64,000 bases of DNA from Hsuehochloa calcarea (lineage: Eukaryota; Streptophyta; Magnoliopsida; Poales; Poaceae), in NCBI GenBank assembly GCA_036346395.1, contig CM070596.1, forward strand, positions 3,658,001 to 3,722,000, in the 5' to 3' direction. Below, in pieces: positions 22,801-34,800 of the stretch. The translations under genes were made by a program, and so were the position numbers. Under the pieces are notes generated by a model. That model was not told the DNA's origin. It did no database searches and worked only from the letters and a program-made list of their open reading frames with translations. Within the stretch, counting starts at the first letter, position 1. Every line of letters starts with the position of its first letter.

Positions 22801-25800
22801 TAATTAACTAATCCTAATACTACAGTGCCGAGTAATGCTCACGCACGTAACATCCGCACAGTACGCCTTGACATATACCGTAAAAAAAGACCTTGCTGCC
22901 GGTATTGTAGGGCCAGGGGCATAGTTTGGCTGTGATACTTCCTATGTTGGAGCTGCCAAACATGAAGAACAATAGCACATATGAGTGACCAGATCGGAGA
23001 TAAAAATTCTCAAATCACAAAAAGAACAAAGGAGAGAAAAATCCCCAATTACAATATATTTATTCCATCAACACACGTTCGGAGAACAGAAGGATTCATA
23101 TTTAAACAACAAAGGAAACCAGTAGCAATAGCCTTGGTCGCCGCGCCGTCCCGCGCCGCCTACCTATGGCTTCCATTCTATCAGCTGCGATCTCATTCCC
23201 GGGAACAAAGCTTCATGGGACAAATTACAGGTTGTGGTCTTCACTCATGGAGATCACGCTCGATGGTCTCCGCCTCTAGGGACATGTCACTGGTGCTCGA
23301 CCTTGTCCGCCGTCGCTGGTTCAGCCTCCTCCCAGAGAGTCTACTTCCACACTTTCCGCAGAAGATGATGCCGTCAAGGAGGTAGAGGCCGCTGTTGTTG
23401 CTGCTAACCTTGATGATGAGGCCTTTCAGTATGCTATAGACGCTTTTGAGCGCTGGTGTGCTGATGATGCCCGTGTTCGAGCTATCCTAGTGGTCAGCGT
23501 CGACGACTCCATCCAACCAGACGTTGGTCTGTGTTCCACTCGTCAGATCTGGGAGTACTTACGCGAACGATACCAGCAGCGTAACGATGCTCTGTTCTTT
23601 TTGCTTCAGCGTGAGTTGGAGACGCTTCGCCAGGAGGACTCCTTCGTCGACGACTTCTTTTGAGCCCTAGCCAGCCTCTGGCGCCAGCTGGACGAGCTGG
23701 CTTCTCTGCTTTGTCAGGAGTGTTATAAGGTGCAGAAGGCGGATCATGACCGCCTTTGCCTTTATGACTTCGTCTGTCGTCTTCGCTCAGAGTTTGAGCC
23801 TATCATGGCTCAACTGTTGAGCCACTCACCACGACCAACAGTCACTGAGGCTCTTTCGACATTTCATGCTGAGGAGCTTCGCCGCGGGTTAGCAGCACAG
23901 TTTGTTCTGGCTGTGCTTGCTACCTTATCTTCTTCGACTACAGTTCCTCAGGTGTTTGTTTCCACTCCTGTTTTTGCACTAACTGGAGTTCAGTGCAATT
24001 ATTGCAAGAACTTCTGGCACGACTACCAGCGTTGTGTGGTGCGAAAAAAGCGAAACAAGGCGCGTGGGGGTGGACGATCCAAGGGGGGCAGTGAGACCCT
24101 TCCTCTACGGGAGGACAGACCAGCACGTCAGGACCTTTTCAGCGAGGCGACTCTGTTCAACATTTCTGCCTAGGCTTTATTTCAACAGCTCTCTCACAGC
24201 TCAGCAGGTTTTGCTAGTCTAGCTCAGACGTCTCCTCCAGGTACTCTTGGGTTCTGGATTCTGGTATCTCTTTCCACATGACATCGGACTCTACATCTCT
24301 CACTACAGTAGGACCTCCTGTTTTTCCTATCTCTGTTTAGACAGCTGACAGTACTCCTCTGTCTGTCAGTTGTCAAGACACTCTTTTGTTCACTGATTTT
24401 TCTGTTCCAGCTGTTTCCCATGTTCCCCAGCTTACCATGTAGCTTCTCTCAGTGGGTTTGCTTTTGGCTGTAGGGTTGGTTTTTACTCCTGTTTCATCTA
24501 GGACTGACAGACAGGGACGGTACTTGGGACTGGCCGGCGCTGTAGGGATCGTTAGGGTCTCTACATCCTTGACCTTCTCCACCTTCCATCCACTTCAGTT
24601 GCTCCTATCACCTCTACGTCTACCTCCACTGCCACTGCTGCTACCACCTCTAGAGATTTTGCACGGTGGCATTATCGTCTAAGTCACTTGTGTGGGTCTC
24701 GCATTTCTTCATTAGTTCGTTTGGGTGTTTTTGGACATGTTACTATTGACACGGTTATATTTTGTTAGGGTTTTAAGCTGGGCAAGCAGCTACAACTTTC
24801 TTATAATTCTAGTGAGTCCTTGTCTTCTCGTCCTTTTGACCTATTTCATTCAGATGTTGGGAACTGCCTTATAATTCTAGTGAGTCCTTGTCTTCGTTTA
24901 AATTTGCTTAAAATCAACCAAAATTTGAATTTGACCTATTTCATTCAGATGTATGGGAACATGCGCCTATTATCTCTAAAGGTGTGCATAAATTTTGTGT
25001 GATCTTCATTGATGATTATTCCTGTTTTACATGGATTTTTCTTATGTCTAGTCGTGGTTAGTTTCTTTCGATATATTTATAGCTTTGCAACGATGGTTCG
25101 TACTCAGTTTGACTCTTACATTCGTACTTTTCGCTGTGATTCTGCTGGCGAATACTCTTTTGGCGCTTTTAGACAGTTTTTTTCTGAGCAGGGCACTCTT
25201 TACCAGTCTTCTTGTCCTGGTGCCCATGCTCAGAATGAGGTTGCTGAGCGCAAACATTGTCATCTGATTGAGACATCCGCACTCTTCTCCTTGCCTCTCA
25301 CGTTCCACCACAGTTCTAGGCTGGAGCTGTTTCTGCGGCGGCATATCTCATTAATATACAGCCTTACACTGCTCTTAAGAGTGTTAGTAGAGTGTCTCTA
25401 CTCTCGAGCTCCTTAGTACTCTCACCTTCGTGTTTTTGGCTGTACTTGTTTTGTTCCTCTTGCGCGCTCCAAACTATCGGCTCAGTCAGTTGAGTGTGTG
25501 TTTCTTGGTTATAGTTCTGAGCATAAGGGTTATCGCTGCTATGATCCTTCTGCTCGATGGATCAGGATTTCACGATACGTTGTCTTTGCCGAATCTCGAC
25601 CTTCTACGAGATTCGGCCCTGTTTCCACCGTTGAGTCGATTTCATGGTTGTCTCTTTCTGACTCTTCATCCATTTCTCCACTATTACGTCTTCCTCCCAG
25701 TACATCTCCGGTGGTTCATACGTACCTCGCCTTGATCTCGCCTCCTACAACACCACCTCTTGTTTCCGCAGCACCATCATCTCGTTTCTCTGGTATTCAC

Positions 25801-28800
25801 TACTCCAGGTGTCCTCATCCTTCACCAGTCTGCTCTCCTGGTATCTTGCCGACACCCACGTCTGATCCTCTTGATGATGCACCTCGTTACACCCTTCGTG
25901 ACCGGACATCCTTTCAACCTTTTGATCATCTTGGCTTTGCTCCGATAGCTTGTGCTCTCTCTGTTATTGAGCTTAGTTCTTGTCGTGAGGCTGCTCCTCA
26001 TTCTGAGTGGCGGCTCGCTATGGCAGAGGAGCTTGATGCTCTTCGACATATGAAGACTTGGGATATTGTACCGACACCTGTGCATGCCACCCTATCACGT
26101 GCAAGTGGGTGTATAAGATTAAGACTCAATTTGATGGTACTATCGAGCGCTACAAGGCTCGTCTTGTGGCTCGCAGCTTTCAGCAGGAGTATTGTCGTGA
26201 CTATGATGAAACTTTTGCCCCTGTTGCCCATATGACCACTATCCACACTCTTGTTGCGGTTGCTTCTGTTCGCTGGTGGGCTATCTCTTAGCTTGATGTT
26301 AAGAATGCCTTTCTTAATGGTGTTTTGCATGAGGTCTACATGCAGCCACCACCTGGGTATTCTGTTCCCGATGGGCACGTTTGTCGTCTTCGTCGTGCTC
26401 TTTATGGCCTCAAACAGGCTCCTCTTGCCTGGTTTGTGCGTTTACCTCAGTGATTACTGTTGTCGATTTCACTGTCAGTTCCCACAATCCTGCTCTTTTT
26501 GTCCATGTTTCATCTCAGGGTAGGACATTGCTTCTGTATGTTCATGATATGCTTATCACTGGTGATGATTTCTCATTCATTAAGTATGTGAAGAAGCATC
26601 TCTGTTAGCAGTTTTTTATGACTGATCTTGGTTCTCTTATGTACTTCCATGGGATTGAGGTATCATCATGGATGAAAATCCCACGATTCTGCGTGATTCT
26701 GCTTATACGGTCGGGTTCGATAACGGAAAATCGGCCGATTTTTCGGTTTAGCAAATTCAAATTCTAGTTTTCAAATTTTGGTGGTTTTAAGCAAATTCAA
26801 GCGAATTTCATTCGGTTTTTAAGTAAATGGTAAGTTTGATTCTGAATTCACGGCGATCCACAGTAAACTGGTCGGTTCCGAGATTTTTATCCTTGGGTAT
26901 CATCCATACCTGAGGGTCACTACCTCTCCAAGCAGAAGTATGTTCATGATCTTCTTGATCGGTTTAGTCTGACTGACACTCGCACTACCGAGACTCCCAT
27001 GGAGCTATCTCTACAACTTCGTGCCACTGGTGGTGATCTTTTTGAGGATCCTACTCGATATCGTCATCTTGTTGGGAGTTTGGTGTATCTTGTGAACACT
27101 TGTCCTGATATTGCTTATATTGTTTATTCTTGAGTCAGTTCATGGCTCGTCCTACTCATCTTCACTACAGTCACCTTCGTGTTATTCGCTACTTGCGTGG
27201 GTCTATCTCTCATCTTTTGTTTTTCCCTAGCTCCACCTCACTACAGCTTCCGGCGTACTCCGATGCGGCCTGGGCTAGTGATCCTTCTGATCGTCTTTCT
27301 CTTTCTGCTTACTATGTTTTTCTTACTCCTCCTTGATTGCCTGGAAGACAAAGAAGCATACTACAGTTTTCCGTTCGAGTGCAGAGGTTGAGTTGAGAGC
27401 TATGGCAGCAGTGACAGCAGATGTTACTTGGTTGAAGTGACTACTTGCAGATTTTGGAGTGTCTGTGATGGGACATACGACTCTTTTGTCTGACAATATA
27501 GGTGCTATCAATATTGCTCGTGACCTAGTGAAGCATGAGCTCAGCAAACACATTGGTGTGGATGCTTCATACACTCGCTCACAGGTGTAGGAGGGAGCAT
27601 TTGTTTTACAGTTTGTGCCCTCAGAGTTACAGATTGCTGACTTCTTCATGTAGCCACATAGTAGGGTACAACATTTGTATTTTCTCTCCAAACTCAGTGT
27701 GTGTGATCTACCATGAGTTTGAGGGTGGGGGATTAGAATAGGAATCCTTTTCTTTTGTAAGAGTGAAGAGTTGGAGAGAAACGCTCTTACTCCATTACTG
27801 TCAGGCTAAGGTACATATACATGAGCCAAAGCTCTCTGTCCACTAGATACTAACAGTCGATCCTAAACTCTAGGAGACGTGGGAACGTTGCCCATTCAGT
27901 TACAAGAGAAAGTCAAGGAGAGAAACTAGGCTATCTGGACTATGTCTCGACACCCCCCATGGTGAGCATGGGAGACCGAATGCACAGTGTCCCCGAACTC
28001 TTGGAACAATGGCGTTGGCAAGCCCTTGGTCATGATATCGGCAATCTGGTGACGACTTGGGATTTGAGAACCGGAATTGGCCAAAGGCGACCTTTTCTCG
28101 ACAAAATGTATGTCAAGCTCTCGTGCCGTCCGTCGATGGTGGCTGGATTCTCAGATAGATATCTTTGCGAAATGTTATCGCGATGATGGCGATTGCTTTG
28201 TCGACGCCGGCGTGAAGCTCGAAGAAGATTACGTGACCAACAACATTTAGCGACCGCATTTGCGACGGCCCTGTACTCGGCCGGGCTGGACACTGGACAC
28301 CGTTGGTTGGCGCCGACGACCGAGGAGACAAAGGGATTCGCCGAGAAGACCACGATATCCGGCGTCGACCGCCGTGTGTCCGACATCCGGCCCGATCGGC
28401 GTCGGAATAAGCTTTGAGTTCGATCGACGGAGGCTCGAGATCGTGATCTGCATTGTCGATGGTGCGCGAGGTGCGGAGAATGCGCTAACGAGGTTCGATG
28501 TGTGGCCGTGGGTGAATGCATGTACAAGCACGCTGATTGATCTGCGTGGCGATGTCGGGGCCAGCGTCGGTCGAGTCTTCGAGAGCTCCGCGATCTTTGC
28601 GGTAGAAACGTCGCGTCGGTCGCCGGAGCCCCGTCATCGGCAGACAACACGCTGCATCAACGAGCGTATTGGCGGGCTTGCGATTAGCCATTCCGGCCTG
28701 GCGAGGATGTCATCCGTGTATTGAGCTGCGTGAGGAAAAGCCGGCGTCATCGCGGCGGACACGGGCCGAGGAAGAATCGAAGCCGCCGAGGTCTTTGATG

Positions 28801-31800
28801 GCGAACTTCGCGTGAGTTCTGGATGATGTATTGCGCAATTTGTGTCGATGACGCCGTCGAGAATGATATCGTCGACATAGGCGAGGAGATAGGCAATGTC
28901 ATTGCCTCGCTTGTAAACAACGATGATGTGTCGGGCCGGTGGAGATGAACCGATGGAGCGCGAGATGATTTCGGTAGCTGGAACCATGCCCGTGGTGCTT
29001 GCTTAAGACCGTAGAGAGACTTGGCGAGGAGGCGGACATGGTCTGGATGAGACTCGTCTACGAATCCTGCGAGTGCCGTGATACGCGCGCTCCGCAAGAT
29101 CGCCGTGAAGGAAGGCGTTCTTGACGTCAAGTTGGTGGGTAGCCATCGTCTTGTCGCGGCAGGTGAAATACCGTGCGGATGGAGGAGGGCTTGACCGCGG
29201 GAGAAGGTTTGATGGAAGTCGACCCGGGGCGTTGAGAGAATCCTCGGACAACCCATCGCGCCTTGCGCCGTTCCAACGTGCCGTCGGGGTGCAATTTGTT
29301 CTTGAAGAGCCATTTGCCTGTGATGATGTTGGCATTGGCGGGACGAGGAACCAGTGTCCATGTCCTGTTGGCCTGCAGCGCCTGGAACTCTTCCTGCATC
29401 GCCGCACGCCACTCCGGATCACGAAGTGCCGCGTGAACAGATAGCGGGGGTGACGTTGGTGCCGTGGTCGTGGCGACGTTGGCATGCCGGTTTAGTTGGA
29501 ATGCGAATGCCGCAGACGCCGCGGGTGATCATGTGATGTCGAGGAGGCGCGGTGGTGGTGAATGCGGTTATGCGTGGATGCAGGCGCCATCGTCGAAGCA
29601 GCCGATGGCGAGGTCGAGAACAGCGACATCAGTCTTTGCGACGGGGCGGTCTTTGGGAAGCAGACGATCGCGAGGGATGAGGCCTCAGGTGGCTGATGGT
29701 TCATCGAGTGTGCCCGAGGTTGTTGTGGTCGTGGGGGTAGAGGCACCTGGATCACATCCGGAATGCACGGTGAACACCGTTGGACTGCTTGTGGATCTGG
29801 TGCGGAGATCTGCGCAAAGGGAAAGCACGACTCGTCGAAATAAACATGACGAGAGATGAGTATGCGTTTTGTCTCCGGGTTGTAACACTTGTAGCCACGT
29901 TGATCCATGGGATACCCCAAGAAGACACAATGGCGTGGGCGGTGCGAGTTTGTCGCGAGCGATGGTTGTAGTGTTAGGGTAGCAGAGGCAACCAAAGATG
30001 CGTAGATGACCATAGTCGGGCGGTGCGCCAAACAGAAGCTGATAGGGTGTGGCGTTGTCACGGGGACGGCAAGGGCGTCGATTAAGGAGATAGGTGGAGG
30101 CAGCAAGGGCATCAGGCCAAAACGAAAGAGGGAGGGAGGCCTGGTAGATGAGTGCCCGCATGCTGTCATTGATGGTTCGAAGAACACGCTCGGCGCGGCC
30201 ATTCTGTTGAGACGTGTATGGGCCGAGTCAACCGACAAGACGATGCCGTGCTTGATGAAGAATGCGCGTGGCGAGTTAGCAAATTCCTTCCCATTGTCAG
30301 TTTGGAAACACTGAATGTTGCGCTGAAACTGTGTGCCAACAAAGGCATGAAATGAAATGAGGTTAGCGATACATCAGTTTATGGCGCAGAGGAATGTCCA
30401 TACATAGTGGGAGAAATCATCAAGAATGACAAGGTAAAATTTGTAGCTTTGAATTGCTCATAAGTGGTGAAGTCCATACATCACAATGCAAGAGTTGGAA
30501 TGGAAAGAAGAAACATTAGCGGACTCAGAACGGCACCGCTTTATGCTTACCAAGGCGGCGAGGCATGGCGGTATGATGACTAGGCGAGAACGGTGGCCGT
30601 CGAGTGGGATAAGCGCGAAGTGCATCACGGCCCAGGTGACCAAGCCGGAATGCCACGATGGAGCATCGGTCGAAGCAAGGAGCACTCGCGCGGATCGTGG
30701 AGAGCGGCACCTGTGATCGTCTTGCGCAGAGAGGTAGAGTTCGCCGACGAGTCACATCGGAGGAGAGCCATCACAGTGCGAAGGTCCTTGATGGTAAAAC
30801 CCCAAGGATCAAATTCAGCGATCCACAGAATTATCACGAGTTAAACGCAGACGGAGATAAGATTTTTCACCAATTGAGGAGCAATTAGAACATTATTTAA
30901 GCGTAAAGGAGAGGAAGTGGTTGGAATGGATGTGCGGACCGATATCTGAGGCCGAAAGAAGATTGCCGCTGCCAGACAATAATTTGTCGAGAGCAGGAGA
31001 TGAAGTCTTGGTGGTGAGAATACCGAGTGGAAGCCATATCTGTTGTGGCTTTGTGTCAGAACCAATCGCCACCTTGGCCATTGGATGTGTTGAGGACATG
31101 TTGTTGGCGCGAGTAGTAGGGTGGCGGTGATCCCAAGCATCTCTTGGCGGCAAAGCAACAGGCCGTCATGGGCGAAGGAGGATTCACACCGGGCGGCGCA
31201 AGGACCCGGGCGCCGGTGTTGAGAGGCGGGCTGAACCACCCCGCCACGGATTGTGGGTCGAGGTCCTTGTGGTGGTGGGGTGTGGTTGGGGCGGCGTTGC
31301 ACGGCACGACACGACGATTGCGAGTGTCGCCTTGCGATACTTGCGCGGCCACCACCGCCAGTGTGGCCGAGTCGCGGAGACTTGGTGGAAGAGGATGTGT
31401 TCGCGTCGTCGAAGTGCGATCAGGTTTCCATCTGCGAGGAATGCGGATGCGGTTTTCTTCTGCAGAAGGTAAGATTTAGTGTAGAGGAAAGTCGGCGGGG
31501 ACATGGTGGAGAACACGGGATGGCTTTGGATGAACTTGTTATTCGAGCCACGCAATGTGTTGATAACGAGCGCCCGGTCGGAGGCGCGCGGCGCCGCGAT
31601 CGAGCGTGTCGGCGAGGCGTTTGAGGCGCCGCGATACTCCCAATGGACATGTCACCTTAGAGCAGTGTGGAACTCTTGTTGGCGTAGGCGGTGCTGTTGG
31701 AGACTATTGTCGAGCGCCTGTGATGGCGATCCGAGCGCCGTATGCCGAGTTCGCGGCTCGAAGACATCGTTCGGATGTCCTTGGACACCGTGGAATAGAG

Positions 31801-34800
31801 CCACGAGGCGATGCACGCATCAACTTGCGACCACTCCGGTTAAATCGATCATAGCGGCGGCGTCGGCGGTCTTTGTCAATGTGGTTGACAAGACCAAACT
31901 TTTGAGCGTGAGTTGAAGAATGATCTCCATCGACGAAATTGCCCTCATCCATGGAGAGGGCGATTGGGGCGTGGCTCAGAATGTTCGAAGCGAGAACAAG
32001 TGTGAGCGGGAGGCGGAGCAGGCTCGTGCCTTGGCGAAGGGTTGGTTTCAACAGAGGAGGCGGAGCGATGGGGTGGCCATGGTGAAGGCGTGAAGAGGAA
32101 GGATCAAAATCGATACCATGTAAGAGTGAAGAGTTGGAGAAAGCGCTCTTACTCCATTCTTTGTCAAAGCTAAGGTACATATACATGAGCCAAAGCTCTC
32201 TGTCCACTAGATACTAACAGTCGATCCTAAACTCTAGGAGACGTGGGAACGTTGCCCATTCAGTTACAAGAGAAAGTCAAGGAGAGAAACTAGGCTATCC
32301 TGGACTATGTCTCTGACATCTTTTTCTTATCTGCCTTTTGTATTTCTTTATCTGTATATAGCATACCCCCGTTATACTCCCTATATATATTGTCCATTGG
32401 GTCTCATGAATATACACACTATACACACAATATTCATAACAGCGTCAATCACAAGCACAATAGTGCGTGTAGAAGATGGCCGTGAAAGCGGTGTGGGACG
32501 TGAGGTCGCGGGAGGACATTCGTGGCAGTGCAAATCGGAGAGAAGAAGGCCTTAGGGAGTTGTGGAGGTGCATGGCGAGGGGAGCGCCGACGTTTGGGAG
32601 TAGAGGATGCGTGATTCGAGGGAAACGGGCCACACTGGGAAGCTGTTGCGCTGTGAAGAGAATATGAAGGGCGTGTTTGTTGAGCCCACGTGGCGCCGCC
32701 AAAATATTGGCGAGGGGAGGAAAGTAGAGAATACATCACTCACCATCACTAGAGTCTTTTAAATGTGTAAAGATTAGAGAATTTTGTCCATGCCATTGGT
32801 CGTGAAACACTTTCGGATTTCAGAGTGGATACAGAATGTAAAAAAAAATACAAAGTTGTATTATGTTTTCGATGTTAATATTTTTAGTGTTATGTCATGA
32901 AATAGGGCAGAAACACAATATCCATAGGATAATTTAAAAGGAACTATTTTAATCTCTCTCAATCAAAGTTTAGATAATGCGGTTGTTGTCTTCCGTTGAT
33001 TTGTTTTGGTTGTGTAACAACAATGAGCTTTGTGTAGTCATTGTTGGGATTAGAGAAATAACAGTTTGTCATGTTTACAAAAGGCTCCCATTTTCTTAAC
33101 AGCACCCTCAATATATTCCAAGCTGTGACGGACACTTAATCCGAGTTACCTTTTTATTAATGTGATCTTTAAATTTTCTAAGTTTGATTTGCGCATAATG
33201 CAAATGCAACTGAATAAGGTTCCAACCACAGTTACATTGGTTTCTGTTTCAGCTTCAAGATGCCGGGTGTTGGATTGACGCTGCTACTTTGGCTGCAAGT
33301 CATTTGCATGGATCTGATTATGCAAGGTACAATTCAACTGTGGCAAGCTACATGCAAAAGTTGGCTGGGTTAATGGATTTTTCACTCTCCCAAACTACTT
33401 GCAAAATTTACCTTGTTTTTGTCTCAAGAGTCAACACACACACACAACTGTGGTAACAATGGATCACTAAGGCTTGGCCCATCCGCCCATGTGTAAGATC
33501 AAGGAGGCCGATTAAAGGGGCTAAAATGGTGAATACGCGATTTTTAAAATCTTTTAGTTAAAACTGAGTTTTATGTGGAATTATAAATCAATTCGGTTTT
33601 GCTCAATTAATGCCTAAATCAACTAGTCTTCACGAGATTGAATTCGACGAATGGCCAGATCTGCAGAACCTATTTGATTCTGGAAAATTCAAAAAAAAAA
33701 ACGGGCTAAATTTGAATTTCAAAATTTAAACTTGGTTTTTCTAGGATAGAGTTCTCGCCGATGTAGGAAAAAACCGGCGAAAAAACCGGAAAATGGTGAA
33801 AAATGGTAATTAGCAAATTTAAATTTGAAATAATACAAATATTAATGAGAAAGTGTTTCAAGTTGTACATAAAAAGTCATCTTTTATGTTTTAATAGTGC
33901 TAAATATACTAAAAACTAATGTTTAATACATAATCTAGCATAACAATGCCTAAACCAACTAGGGAAGGACATTATGGAGTCAAAAATTCAAATTTGAATT
34001 TAAAAGATCACGACCGGTATTTTTTTCCTCGGAGCCGACCGGTAAACCGGTTACTGGCCGGTATTTCAATCTCTGGTCTTGACTAAGTACATCAACAATA
34101 TAAGACTATTAATAATGATAGGAAACATACAAAGACTATAAATAATTTAATTCTAGGAATGTAAACAGCACAAAGTAAAACACAAGAGAAATAAACCACA
34201 ATAACGTTTTACCGTGGTGTTCGGAGACTTGCTGGTCTCCCATAATCCACGTTGAGGTAAGCCCAAACTAATTGGACCGGCTCCACGAATTAAGCCAAAC
34301 ACCTCAATTCCACTAGTGGTAGCTCTTTCCTGCTCCGAGTAGGTGAGCTCCAACCTTCATAACACGTCGAGCCTTCTCACAAGCTTCTTGAGAAGATCAC
34401 CGGTCCACGACGCCTCCACGTCGTCTATGTGTCTGCAAACACCAAGAGTAATAAGCCAAGCCCCTTTGCTTGACTATCACCACTTGCAACGAATGCACAA
34501 GCTCAAGTGGATACAAAAACCATCTCTATATGCAACACATGCAACTAGAGACTTCTCTCCTTGCTCACAAGGTGCAACACATGCACAATTGAGAGAAGAA
34601 TCTCACACTAGCTCAAGTGAGTGAAATGGGATACCAAAGATTGCCCTCAACCGGCCAAGGTGGGTATTTATAACCCACACACAAAAACTAGCTGTTGGGA
34701 GCAGAAATCTCCAAAAATCAGGATTTGCGGTAGTACCGTCGTATAAACTCCGGTACTACCGTTTTTACTGTTCATCGGTCACACGGGTGCATTAACGGCT

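Larger units (their letters stand above)
21122..22852 (-). mobile_element. Pol-less LTR element (minus strand) in WDR11 intron 17
   Basis: Two LTR copies, 21122-21605 and 22370-22852, share GGATCTAGATTAGGGAGAG, TTCATATTATTGCTTA and the run TAACAATTATRGATAAAATC. On the minus strand a primer binding site TGGTATCAGAGCCT (22350-22366) follows the 5' LTR, fixing the orientation. Internally, a minus-strand ORF encodes a leader beginning MSSNGGSDPLDTTAVFAQ with a heptad-like segment (RFDAMLLTIDNHSTQLVAI) and no pol motif. I could not confirm a target-site duplication: the flanks GTTAT and TCCGC do not match. It has the same architecture as the element at 60528-62387. Confidence 0.8.
23166..27728 (+). 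pseudogene. Copia element 1: decayed gag-pol reading frame
   Basis: Gag begins at ATG 23166 (MASILSAAISFPGTKLHG). A TAG near 23277 stands where a Trp codon is expected. The zinc knuckle CNYCKNFWHDYQRCVV is at about 23994. The protease motif SWVLDSGISFHMTSD is near 24248, integrase with FIDDYSCFTWIF from about 25000, the reverse transcriptase block KWVYKIKTQFDG at 26105, LDVKNAFLNG at 26293, YGLKQAP near 26404, and the RNase H/tail region with KHELSKHIGVDAS near 27532. There are many stops and frameshifts, a local duplication (24796-24960) and an inserted MITE (26668-26896). No 5' LTR or primer site is found upstream, so the left end was lost. It cannot encode an active polyprotein. Confidence 0.85.
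27756..32318 (-). mobile_element. Copia element 2 (minus strand), full length with TSD, nested in the LTR of copia 1
   Basis: LTRs 27756-27952 (3') and 32119-32318 (5') share nearly all of their sequence, and TCTTT flanks both sides (27751-27755, 32319-32323). On the minus strand TGGTATCGATTTTGATCC follows the 5' LTR as primer site, and a purine tract (ATGGGGGG) precedes the 3' LTR. Reading leftwards, pol motifs appear in order: NNVLIAPQLVKNLI (gag-pre-integrase side, about 30890), integrase with LPLSFWPDALAASTYLLNRR (about 30100), reverse transcriptase with TGKWLFKNKLHPDGT (about 29300) and KSLYGLKQAPRAWF (about 29010), and an RNase H tail near 28030-28330. The frame is broken in several places, so it is defective. 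The close LTR match implies a recent insertion compared with copia 1. Confidence 0.92.

Noticed and set aside
29003..30238. Long ORFs on the plus strand across copia 2
   Set aside because: They are antisense shadows of the minus-strand integrase and reverse transcriptase.
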